A stretch of 64,000 nucleotides of DNA from Flavimobilis soli (lineage in GTDB: Bacteria > Actinomycetota > Actinomycetes > Actinomycetales > Cellulomonadaceae). Where the stretch lies: contig NZ_PDJH01000001.1 in assembly GCF_002564025.1 (NCBI RefSeq), forward strand, positions 2,046,001 to 2,110,000. Direction: 5' to 3'. The translations under genes and the position numbers were made by a program. Below the pieces are notes generated by a model, which worked only from the letters and a program-made list of their open reading frames with translations, ran no database searches and was not told the origin of the DNA. Of this stretch, positions 9,591 to 17,087 are shown piece after piece; position 1 is the stretch's first letter, and each line of letters starts with the position of its first letter.

Positions 9591-10934
9591 ATGACCGCAC
9601 CCGCCACGACAGCCCCAGCGACGGCCCCCACGCTCGCCGTCCGTCCCGGCCGCTGGATCGACGGCTGGAACCCCGAGGACGAAGGGTTCTGGACCGCCGT
9701 CGGCCGCAAGGTCGCCCGCCGCAACCTCGCCGGCTCGATCTACGCTGAGTTCCTGGGCTTCTGTGTCTGGGCGCTGTGGAGCGTCGTCGTGCCGCACCTG
9801 CCCGCGGCCGGCTTTGACCTCACCGTCGACCAGCAGTTCTGGCTCATCGCCGTCCCGAGCCTCGTCGGCGCGGCGATGCGTATCCCCTACACGTTCACGG
9901 TCCCGCTGTTCGGCGGCCGGAACTGGACGATCATCTCGTCGCTCCTGCTGCTCCTGCCCGTCCTCACGCTCGTGTGGGTCGTCCAGCGACCCGAGACCGG
10001 CTTCGGGACGCTCCTCGCCGTCGCCGCACTCGCGGGCTTCGGCGGAGGCAACTTCGCGTCGTCGATGACCAACATCACCTTCTTCTACCCCGAGCGGGAG
10101 AAGGGCAAGGCGCTCGGCCTCAACGCCGCGGGCGGCAACCTCGGCACCGGGCTCGTGCAGCTCGTCGTCCCGCTCGTCGTCATCACCGGGGCGGGCCTGA
10201 GCCTCGAGCGGGCCGGGCTGATCTTCGTCCCCCTCGTCCTCGTCGCGGCCGTGGTCGCGTGGCGGTTCATGGACAACCTCAGCGGGGTCGCGAGCGACCC
10301 GCGGAGCTTCGCCGCCGCCGGGCGCCACCCGCACACGTGGCTCATCTCGTTCCTCTACATCGGCACGTTCGGCTCGTTCATCGGCTACTCGGGCGCATTC
10401 CCGACGCTCCTCAAGACGCAGTTCCCCGAGGCGACGACGTCGCTCGCCTTCCTGGGCGCGCTCGTCGGGGCGCTCATGCGTCCGCTCGGCGGCGCGCTCG
10501 CCGACCGCGTGGGCGGTGCCCGCCTGACGATCATCTGCTTCGGCGGGCTCGCCGTCGGTGCGGGCGGCGCGATCCTCGGACTGCAGCAGCACTCGTTCCC
10601 GCTCTTCTTCGGGGCGTTCCTCCTCCTGTTCGCGTCGTCCGGCGTCGGCAACGGCTCGACCTACCGCATGATCCCCGCCGTCTTCCGTACCGGCGTCGCG
10701 CCGGCCGACCTGGGGCGCGCACGCCAGTCCGCGGCCGGCTGCCTCGGCATCGCCGGAGCGGTCGGCGCCGTCGGCGGCTTCCTCATCCCGCGCGGCTTCG
10801 CGATGTCGACGTCCGTCGCCGGGACGCTCGTGCCCGCCCTCGCGATCTTCATCGCCGTCTACGCCGTCATGGCCGCGCTGACGTGGGTCCTCTACGTCCG
10901 GCCGGGCTCGGCGTTCGCGGCCGAGGGCGTGTGA
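9591..10934 (+). CDS. narK: nitrate/nitrite MFS transporter, NarK/NasA type
   Basis: A 447-residue major-facilitator protein with about 12 helices. It imports nitrate or exchanges nitrate and nitrite. The nitrate signature is clear twice: FGGGNFASSMTNITFFYPE in helix 5 and the GVGNGSTYRMIP stretch in helix 11. Lengths and motifs match the NarK1/NasA branch. The start has a strong GGAAGGAG ribosome site. The nitrate reductase gene follows after 4 bases, so the two are co-transcribed. A putative GlnR box lies upstream, consistent with induction under nitrogen limitation. The physiological direction (uptake) is inferred from the assimilatory context. Confidence 0.93.
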   Translation: MTAPATTAPATAPTLAVRPGRWIDGWNPEDEGFWTAVGRKVARRNLAGSIYAEFLGFCVWALWSVVVPHLPAAGFDLTVDQQFWLIAVPSLVGAAMRIPYTFTVPLFGGRNWTIISSLLLLLPVLTLVWVVQRPETGFGTLLAVAALAGFGGGNFASSMTNITFFYPEREKGKALGLNAAGGNLGTGLVQLVVPLVVITGAGLSLERAGLIFVPLVLVAAVVAWRFMDNLSGVASDPRSFAAAGRHPHTWLISFLYIGTFGSFIGYSGAFPTLLKTQFPEATTSLAFLGALVGALMRPLGGALADRVGGARLTIICFGGLAVGAGGAILGLQQHSFPLFFGAFLLLFASSGVGNGSTYRMIPAVFRTGVAPADLGRARQSAAGCLGIAGAVGAVGGFLIPRGFAMSTSVAGTLVPALAIFIAVYAVMAALTWVLYVRPGSAFAAEGV

Positions 10935-10938
10935 GCCC

Positions 10939-13164
10939 GTGCCGGCCACGGACACGCACTGCCCGTACTGCGCGCTGCAGTGCGGCATGCGCCTCGCCTC
11001 ACCCGGCGTCGCGGCGACCGCCGCAGCGCCGCCCGTCGGGGCCGACCGCCGTCGGCTCCCCGTCACGGTCGCGGGGCGACAGTTCCCCACCAACCGGGGC
11101 GGGTTGTGCCAGAAGGGCTGGACGTCGGCGAGCGTCCTCGCCGCCCCCGACCGTCTGACGACGCCGCTCGTCCGCGGCGCGGACGGCACCCTCGTCCCGA
11201 CATCGTGGGACGACGCGCTCGACGTCGTCGCCGACGGGCTCCGCAGCATCCGCGCGCTCCACGGGCCGGACGCCGTCGCCGTCTTCGGTGGGGGAGGGCT
11301 CACGAACGAGAAGGCCTACCAGCTCGGCAAGTTCGCGCGTATCGCGCTGCGCACCCGCAACATCGACTACAACGGACGCTTCTGCATGGCTTCCGCCGCC
11401 GCGGCCGCGAACCGCTCCCTCGGCCTCGACCGCGGGCTGCCGTTCCCCGTCACCGACCTCGACGGAGCGCAGGCGATCCTCCTCGTCGGCTCGAACCCCG
11501 CCGAGACGATGCCCCTGCTCGTCGCGCACCTCGCCGGTGCGCGCGAGCACGGGGGCCTCGTCGTCGTCGACCCCCGGCGCTCTGCGACGGCCGAGCTCAC
11601 CGACGACGGCGCCGGCATGCACCTGCAGCCCCTCCCCGGCACCGACCTCGCCGTGCTGCTCGGGCTCGCGCACGTCGTCGTCTTCGAACAGCTCGCCGAC
11701 ACGGACTACCTCGACGACCGCACGACCGGGCTCGACGACCTGCGGCCCGACCTCGCGCAGTGGTGGCCCGAGCGCACCGAGCAGGTCACCGGCGTCCCCG
11801 CCGACGAGCTACGCCGCGCTGCGCGGCTGCTCGCCCACGCGAGCCCGCACCGCGGCGGGGCGGGCGCATACGTCCTCACGGGCCGCGGCCTCGAGCAGTC
11901 GCGGCAGGGGACCGACGGCGTCACCGCGGCGATCAACCTCGCCCTGCTGCTCGGTCTCGTGGGGCGCCCGGGTGCGGGCTTCGGCACGCTCACCGGCCAG
12001 GGCAACGGGCAGGGCGGCCGCGAGCACGGGCAGAAGGCCGACCAGCTCCCCGGCTACCGCTCGATCACCGACCCCGCCGCGCGCGAGCACGTCGCCCGCG
12101 TCTGGGGCGTCGACCCCGCGACGATCCCCGGCCCGGGCATGCCGGCCGGCCAGCTCCTGCGCGCGCTCGGGACGCCGGGCGGGCCGCGTGCCCTCCTCGT
12201 GCACGGGTCCAACCTGCTCGTCTCCGCGCCCGACGGCGCGCGCGTCCGCGAGCGCCTCGGCGCTCTCGACCTGCTCGTCGTGTGCGACTTCGTGCCGTCC
12301 GAGACCGCGGCGAGCGCCGACGTCGTGCTCCCAGTCCTGCAGTGGGCCGAGGAGGACGGCACGATGACGAGCCTCGAGGGGCGCGTGCTGCGCCGTCGTG
12401 CGGCCGTCGCCGCGCCCGAGGGTGCGCGCAGCGAGCTGTGGGTCTGGGCGGAGCTCGCGCGCCGCCTCGACGCGCCAGGCGACTGGCCGACCGACCCGTC
12501 CGCCGTCTTCGACGAGCTCGCCCGCGCGAGCGCAGGCGGCCGCGCCGACTACTCCGGCCTCTCGCACGCCCGCCTCGACGCGCACGAAGCCGCGACCGAG
12601 GGCGCCGACGGCAGCGGCCTCTACTGGCCCGTCCCCAGCGTGGACCACCCCGGCACCCCGCGCGCCTTCCTCGACTCGTTCCCCCTCCCCGGCGGCCGCG
12701 CCCGCCTAATGCCCGTGCAGCACCGCGGGCCCGACGACGTCCTCGACACCGCGCACCCCGTCCACCTCGTCACCGGGCGGGTCCTGCAGCACTACCAGTC
12801 CGGCGCGCAGACGCGCCGCGTCCCCGAGCTCGCCCGCGCTGTCACCGACGCGTACGTCGAGATCCACCCCCTGCTCGCCGAGCTGCACGACGTCGCCGAG
12901 GGAGACAGCGTCCGCCTCACCTCCCGGCGCGGCACCGCGGTCGCCGTCGTGCGGCTCACGCGCAACGTCCGGCCCGACACGGTGTTCATGCCGTTCCACT
13001 GGCCCGGCGCGAACAGCGTCAACAGGCTCACCAACCCGGTGACCGACCCCGTCTCCGGGATGCCCGAGTTCAAGGTCGCGACCGTCTCGCTGGAGGTTGT
13101 CGCGGGGGAGTCCGCGGCCCTCGCTCCTGAGCCGGTCGGCGTCGCGACGGGAGGTGCGCGATGA
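10939..13164 (+). CDS. nasC: assimilatory nitrate reductase, molybdopterin catalytic subunit
   Basis: A 741-residue cytoplasmic Mo-bis-MGD enzyme that reduces nitrate to nitrite. The N-terminal [4Fe-4S] ligands are C8, C11, C15 (HCPYCALQCGM) and C57 (GLCQKGW). The Mo-ligating cysteine is in YNGRFCMASA (about residue 149). The central molybdopterin oxidoreductase domain and the C-terminal dinucleotide-binding domain (from about residue 615) are complete. There is no C-terminal [2Fe-2S] domain, so electrons must come from a partner, presumably the next gene, whose ATG overlaps the stop by 4 bases. It starts with GTG four bases after the transporter. Called nasC/nasA/narB in different systems. 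Confidence 0.93.
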   Translation: MPATDTHCPYCALQCGMRLASPGVAATAAAPPVGADRRRLPVTVAGRQFPTNRGGLCQKGWTSASVLAAPDRLTTPLVRGADGTLVPTSWDDALDVVADGLRSIRALHGPDAVAVFGGGGLTNEKAYQLGKFARIALRTRNIDYNGRFCMASAAAAANRSLGLDRGLPFPVTDLDGAQAILLVGSNPAETMPLLVAHLAGAREHGGLVVVDPRRSATAELTDDGAGMHLQPLPGTDLAVLLGLAHVVVFEQLADTDYLDDRTTGLDDLRPDLAQWWPERTEQVTGVPADELRRAARLLAHASPHRGGAGAYVLTGRGLEQSRQGTDGVTAAINLALLLGLVGRPGAGFGTLTGQGNGQGGREHGQKADQLPGYRSITDPAAREHVARVWGVDPATIPGPGMPAGQLLRALGTPGGPRALLVHGSNLLVSAPDGARVRERLGALDLLVVCDFVPSETAASADVVLPVLQWAEEDGTMTSLEGRVLRRRAAVAAPEGARSELWVWAELARRLDAPGDWPTDPSAVFDELARASAGGRADYSGLSHARLDAHEAATEGADGSGLYWPVPSVDHPGTPRAFLDSFPLPGGRARLMPVQHRGPDDVLDTAHPVHLVTGRVLQHYQSGAQTRRVPELARAVTDAYVEIHPLLAELHDVAEGDSVRLTSRRGTAVAVVRLTRNVRPDTVFMPFHWPGANSVNRLTNPVTDPVSGMPEFKVATVSLEVVAGESAALAPEPVGVATGGAR

Positions 13165-15188
13165 AGGTCGTGGTCGTCGGCAACGGGATGGTCGGGTCGC
13201 GGCTCGTCGCCGAGCTGTGCGCGAGCTCCGAGCCCGGCGCGGCAGCGCTCGACATCACCGTGCTCGGCGCCGAGGACCACCTCCCGTACAACCGGGTGCT
13301 GCTCAGCGAGGTCGTCGCAGGCGCCTACGACCTCGGGGCGATCGACCTGCCCGGCGTCGTCGACCCGCGCGTCGGCGTCTGGACCGGGGTCTCGGCGGTC
13401 GCGGTCGACCGCGACGGCCGCGTCGTCGTCGACTCGATCGGCGGGCGGCACCGGTACGACGCGCTCGTCCTCGCGGCCGGCGCGTCGGCGCGCGTGCCTG
13501 AGCTGCCCGGGCTCGTGCGCGAAGACGCTGATCTCGACGGCAGCCCGCTGCCCAGTTCGCAGCGCGACGACGCGGGGCGCGACGCCCGCCCGGTGCCCGG
13601 CCCGCAGCGCGACGCCACCAGCCTTGCCAGCAACCTGTCGCCCGGCCCGCAGCGCCACGACGCGAGTCGCGATGCCCGCCCGGCGCCCGGCCCTCGCGGG
13701 GCCCGAGATGCTGGCCTCGTCCCGGGCGCGCACGTCCTGCGCACGATCGACGACGCCCGCGAGATCGTCGCGGCGAGCGCCAACGCGCGCCACGTCGTCG
13801 TGCTCGGGGCTGGCGTGCTCGGGCTCGAGGTCGCCGTCGGTCTCGCAGGACGCACCGGTGCGGGCGCCGTCGTGCACCTCGTGCACCCGCGCGGGCTCAT
13901 GAACGCCCAGCTCGACGCGGCCGCAGGCGAGGTCGCAGCCGACGCCGTCGCCCGCCTCGGCGTCCACGTGCGCACGGGAGTCGGTGCGGCCGAGGTCCTG
14001 CTGCGCGACGGGCGCGTCGCCGGGGTCGTCCTCGAGGACGCGACCGTGCTGCCCGCCGACCTGCTCGTCGTCACCGCCGGTACCGTCCCCGAGACGCGGC
14101 TCGCGGCGGAGGCGGGGCTCGACGTCGACCGCGGCGTCGTCGTCGGCCCTGACCTTGCGACGCCCGGCGACGCGAGCGTCTTCGCGATCGGGGACTGCGC
14201 GCAGCCACCGGAGGGCGGGACCGGCCTCGTCGTGCAGGGGTGGGACCAGGCGCGGCGGCTCGCACGCCACCTCGCAGAGCGTGCCGGGGAGTCCCCGAAG
14301 GACCGGTCGGCGGCCGTCGCGGGCCGGGACGGGGGACATGCCACCGTTCCCGACGAACCGCGCAGCGCAGCCCGTCACGGGCATGGCGAGGCACTTCCGG
14401 GAGGGCGCCGGACCGCGATGGGCAGCGAGCCCGACGACCGCGGCGGCGTCTTCACCGGCAAGTTCCAGGCCAGCCCCAGCGACGGCCAAGGTCACGATGG
14501 TGTCGTGGAGGCACGGCCGCAGGACCCGGAAGGGTCGGCGGCCGGCCAACGTCCCGCGTCGTCGGCTCGCGCGTCTGGTGGTTGCACGTGCGGGCCCGTC
14601 GACGACAGCTCGGTCGTCAAGGTCAAGGGCCGCGGCGTCGACGTCGTCGCGATGGGCGTCTCGGGCAGCGCGCGGCCCGCCGCGTGCGCCGAGCACCCGC
14701 GCCGGACCGTCCGACTCAGCGACCCCGACGCCGTGCGCCACCTCGAGGTCGTCGTCCAGGCAGGGCGCGTCGTCGGCGCGACGTGCGTCGGCGGCGGAGC
14801 CGTCGCAGCAGACCTCGTCGCCGCGTTCACCCGCGGCACCCCCGTCCCGCGCGACCCCGCGCAGCTCCTCGTGCGCGCCGTCGGGCCCGTCAGCGGCGGC
14901 GCCGACACGCCTGTGCGCATCCCGGACCGCGCGACCATCTGCCGCTGCAACGGCGTCACCAAGGGCGACCTGGTGCGGGCCTGGCGGGACGGCAACCGCA
15001 CGGTCGAAGAGATCGCCAGGTCGACACGCGCCACGACCGGCTGCAGCGGCTGCAAGGCCCCGGTCTGCGGCATCCTCGACTGGCTCCACGCCGCCGAACC
15101 GGCCCCCGACGCGGCGGCGGAGCGGCCCGGCGAAGCCCCCGCCCCAGCCGTAGCCCCTTCCGCCCCAGCCCCCTCCCGCGCCGGCTGA
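13161..15188 (+). CDS. nasB: FAD/NAD(P)H- and BFD-domain electron-transfer subunit of nitrate reductase (NasB-like)
   Basis: 675 residues. An N-terminal FAD domain (VVVVGNGMVGSRL) and NAD domain (VVVLGAGVLGLEVAVGL near 212) precede the FAD motif VFAIGDCAQPP. A C-terminal BFD-like [2Fe-2S] domain has ligands C594, C596, C628 and C631 (ICRCNG...GCSGCKAP). This is the layout of the electron-transfer subunit that feeds NADH electrons to the assimilatory nitrate reductase. Two low-complexity inserts are odd. Residues about 121-187 hold three 15-residue repeats (QRDDAGRDARPVPGP and variants). Residues about 376-478 are a Gly/Arg/Pro-rich stretch. Both are in frame. Translation is coupled to nasC by ATGA. 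The tail after the BFD domain is Ala/Pro-rich. Confidence 0.85.
   Translation: MKVVVVGNGMVGSRLVAELCASSEPGAAALDITVLGAEDHLPYNRVLLSEVVAGAYDLGAIDLPGVVDPRVGVWTGVSAVAVDRDGRVVVDSIGGRHRYDALVLAAGASARVPELPGLVREDADLDGSPLPSSQRDDAGRDARPVPGPQRDATSLASNLSPGPQRHDASRDARPAPGPRGARDAGLVPGAHVLRTIDDAREIVAASANARHVVVLGAGVLGLEVAVGLAGRTGAGAVVHLVHPRGLMNAQLDAAAGEVAADAVARLGVHVRTGVGAAEVLLRDGRVAGVVLEDATVLPADLLVVTAGTVPETRLAAEAGLDVDRGVVVGPDLATPGDASVFAIGDCAQPPEGGTGLVVQGWDQARRLARHLAERAGESPKDRSAAVAGRDGGHATVPDEPRSAARHGHGEALPGGRRTAMGSEPDDRGGVFTGKFQASPSDGQGHDGVVEARPQDPEGSAAGQRPASSARASGGCTCGPVDDSSVVKVKGRGVDVVAMGVSGSARPAACAEHPRRTVRLSDPDAVRHLEVVVQAGRVVGATCVGGGAVAADLVAAFTRGTPVPRDPAQLLVRAVGPVSGGADTPVRIPDRATICRCNGVTKGDLVRAWRDGNRTVEEIARSTRATTGCSGCKAPVCGILDWLHAAEPAPDAAAERPGEAPAPAVAPSAPAPSRAG
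13528..13712 (+). repeat. in-frame tandem repeats inside nasB
   Basis: Three approximate 45-base units encode QRDDAGRDARPVPGP, QRDATSLASNLSPGP and QRHDASRDARPAPGP, inserted between the FAD strand RVPELPGL and the VLRTIDDA motif of a pyridine-nucleotide oxidoreductase domain. Unit length is a multiple of three, so the frame is kept. The middle unit is the most diverged. Confidence 0.7.
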
Positions 15189-15227
15189 CGCCGCGGCTCA
15201 GGCCGGGCCGCCGCCCACACGTCCCTC

Positions 15228-15295
15228 GAGTCCGTCAGTTTCGGCGCGAGTCAGTCGGCTGCAACTGACGGTCTCGTGCTGGAACTGACGGAGTC
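15228..15295. repeat. GAGTCCGTCAGTT inverted-repeat element, copy 1
   Basis: About 68 bases beginning GAGTCCGTCAGTTTCGGCG and ending with the near-complement (CTGGAACTGACGGAGTC). The left and right thirds pair imperfectly. It lies downstream of nasB and upstream of the AbiEi-like gene. Two related copies sit on the other side of that gene. Confidence 0.8.
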
Positions 15296-15420
15296 GCAAG
15301 GGCCGCCAGGAGCCCAGGACCTGCCGGACGGGTGCCCACAGTCCCGAAGCAGTGGTGCCGACCTCACCGCGACGCCGAGCGGCCGGTGGGGCTAGCTCTC
15401 GTCCGCGTAGTGAAGTGACC

Positions 15421-16485
15421 ATGACTGCACTGGGGCATCGGACACAGCTCGACCTTCCCGCGATCTACCGAGCCGCGGACTACGACGATCGCGTCGTCCG
15501 TGAGATGGTCCGCGCTCGCCGGTGGGTGCGAGTGTGGCGCGGTTGCTACGTCGACGCGGGTTGGCTGGCCAGGTCACCAGAGCGCCGTAGCGTCCCGCCT
15601 TCCCGCGGTGCAGGGCAGCCCGTACCGACCGCACGTCCCTCCACCCGGGGCGCGCACCCGGATCCGCGACTAGAGCTGCCCGCGAACCGCCGCCGGCTCG
15701 CCCTCGCTCAGGTCGCCTCGGTCGCCGCAACGTCGGCCCGTAGCGAGGAGCCCGTGTTCACGCACACGACCGCTGCCCTGCTGTGGGGCCTGCCGCTGTG
15801 GCGGGTCCCGGCAGCGGTGCACGTCTACGCCAGGCACAGCCGCGGGCGTGACGCTTCCCGCCTCAAGACCGCGCACGTGGTCGCGCTCGAGCCGCACGAC
15901 GTCGTCAGGCACCGGGGCGTGCTGGTCACGAGTCTTGAACGCACGATGCTCGACGTCGCTCGGACGGAACCGGTCACAGACGCTCTCGTCGTGGCGGACG
16001 CGTGCCTCCGACACGGCGCCGACGGTGACGCGGTGCGCGAGCTGGCCGCGGGCCATCGGGGTCGCCGGGGAATCGCCCGGGCGCGGGAGGTGCTAGGTCT
16101 TGCAGACGGTGGTGCCGAGTCACCCTGGGAGTCGTTCACCCGGTTGCACGTTCTGGCTGCCGGACTGCCGGGGCCGCGCCTGCAGATCGAGGTCTCGACC
16201 TCTCGGGGGAACTATCGCGCAGACATGGGTTGGGACGCGTGGCGCCAGCTGATCGAGTTCGACGGGAAGGTCAAGTACCGAGAGCTCGCGAACGGTGACC
16301 CGGATGCCGTGCTGATGGCGGAGAAGAGACGGCAGGACGCGCTCGTCGAGAGCGGTTGGAAGATCCTGCGCCTGACGAGCGCCGACTTCCGTGACGTCGA
16401 GGGACTCCACCACAGACTCAGGGCGCTCGCGCCGACAGCCGAGAGGGCAGGACTGACCCCGCGCCCGCACCTTCTGCTCCGGTGA
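15421..16485 (+). CDS. solitary AbiEi-like antitoxin/DUF559-type endonuclease-fold protein
   Basis: A 354-residue protein of the actinobacterial 'type IV toxin-antitoxin AbiEi family antitoxin domain' class. The N-terminus (DLPAIYRAADYDDRVVREMVRARRWVRVWRGCYV) is the AbiEi-type winged helix that recognises a start-of-gene operator in related systems. The middle part (FTHTTAALLWGLPLW, HRGVLVTSLERTMLDVAR) is conserved in the family. The C-terminal part (YRADMGWDAWRQLIEFDGKVKY...KILRLTSAD) resembles a DUF559/Vsr endonuclease fold with an E-FDGK-type core. No AbiEii-like toxin is adjacent. Residues about 60-85 look like a low-complexity insertion. It sits between nasB and nirB, among repeats, and seems to have split the nitrate operon. 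Confidence 0.7.
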   Translation: MTALGHRTQLDLPAIYRAADYDDRVVREMVRARRWVRVWRGCYVDAGWLARSPERRSVPPSRGAGQPVPTARPSTRGAHPDPRLELPANRRRLALAQVASVAATSARSEEPVFTHTTAALLWGLPLWRVPAAVHVYARHSRGRDASRLKTAHVVALEPHDVVRHRGVLVTSLERTMLDVARTEPVTDALVVADACLRHGADGDAVRELAAGHRGRRGIARAREVLGLADGGAESPWESFTRLHVLAAGLPGPRLQIEVSTSRGNYRADMGWDAWRQLIEFDGKVKYRELANGDPDAVLMAEKRRQDALVESGWKILRLTSADFRDVEGLHHRLRALAPTAERAGLTPRPHLLLR

Positions 16486-16588
16486 CCCGGTGCGGCCCCG
16501 GTGTCTCGCTGGCCGCTGGGTCCGCCGGACTCGCCGAACCCGCCGCGAACGCGGGACCCGTCGGGGCAGCCAGGGCAGCCGCAACGGT

Positions 16589-16656
16589 GAGTCCGTCAGT
16601 TCTGGCGCGAGTCGGTGGGCCGCAGCAGACGGACTCGCGCCGGGACTGACTGACTC
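16589..16656. repeat. GAGTCCGTCAGTT inverted-repeat element, copy 2
   Basis: Same family as the copy at 15228. It starts GAGTCCGTCAGTTCTGGCG and ends CGGGACTGACTGACTC. It lies about 100 bases after the AbiEi-like gene, in the long gap before nirB. Confidence 0.8.
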
Positions 16657-16664
16657 AAGGATGA

Positions 16665-16735
16665 GGGGCCGGAGGGGCCTGCGGGGCCGGGGGGCCTGCG
16701 GGGCCGGAGGGGCCTGCGGGGCCGGGGGGCGCAGG
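16665..16735. repeat. G-rich 17-18 bp tandem repeats
   Basis: Four units of GGGGCCGGAGGGGCCTGC or a one-base-shorter variant (starts 16665, 16683, 16700, 16718) lie between two inverted-repeat elements. The plus strand carries many runs of four or more G and could form G-quadruplexes. No gene overlaps it. Confidence 0.75.
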
Positions 16736-16801
16736 TGCCGCCAGAGTTGTCGGGCTTGCGGGGACGCCGGGGCCGGTGGCCAGCCAGAACCGCCGAAACG
16801 C

Positions 16802-16869
16802 GAGTCCGTCGGTTCTGGCCTGATTCCGTGGGTCGCAGCTGACGGACTCGCGCCGGGACTGACTGACTC
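16802..16869. repeat. GAGTCCGTCAGTT inverted-repeat element, copy 3
   Basis: A third copy, starting GAGTCCGTCGGTTCTGGCC and ending CGGGACTGACTGACTC, 213 bases after copy 2. With copy 2 and the G-rich tract it accounts for most of the 600-base non-coding gap before nirB. The remainder is GC-rich sequence in which I see nothing else. Confidence 0.8.
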
Positions 16870-17025
16870 ACGGGTGGCCGGGCGCCTCGGGGCCGCCGGG
16901 AGCGCGGGGCCGCCTGACGGGCACACGGCAGGCCGGGACGCGCGTAGCGCTGACGTGGAGCGGGCTGCGTGCCGCACGCAGGGGGGCGGCGGCTCACAGG
17001 GGTGGCCGGGCGCGTGTGAGGAGAG

Positions 17026-17042
17026 GTTTACGGTCGGGTAAC
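17026..17042 (+). promoter_or_regulatory. putative GlnR box upstream of nirB
   Basis: GTTTAC, six bases, then GTAAC: AC-N9-AC spacing and partial dyad symmetry, 46 bases before the nirB start. It matches the arrangement before the nitrate transporter. It suggests nirB has its own promoter, separate from the transporter promoter. Confidence 0.45.
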
Positions 17043-17087
17043 AGCCGGGGTATGGCGTGGAAATCGCCCCGCCATAGCGTCGCAGAC

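Noticed and set aside
13161..15188. nasB as a frameshifted or fused pseudogene
   Set aside because: All cofactor motifs stay in one frame before and after both inserts, and it is coupled to nasC, so an intact protein with loops is more likely.
15421..16485. Complete AbiE toxin-antitoxin system
   Set aside because: No AbiEii nucleotidyltransferase-like partner is present on either side; solitary AbiEi-like proteins are common in actinobacteria.
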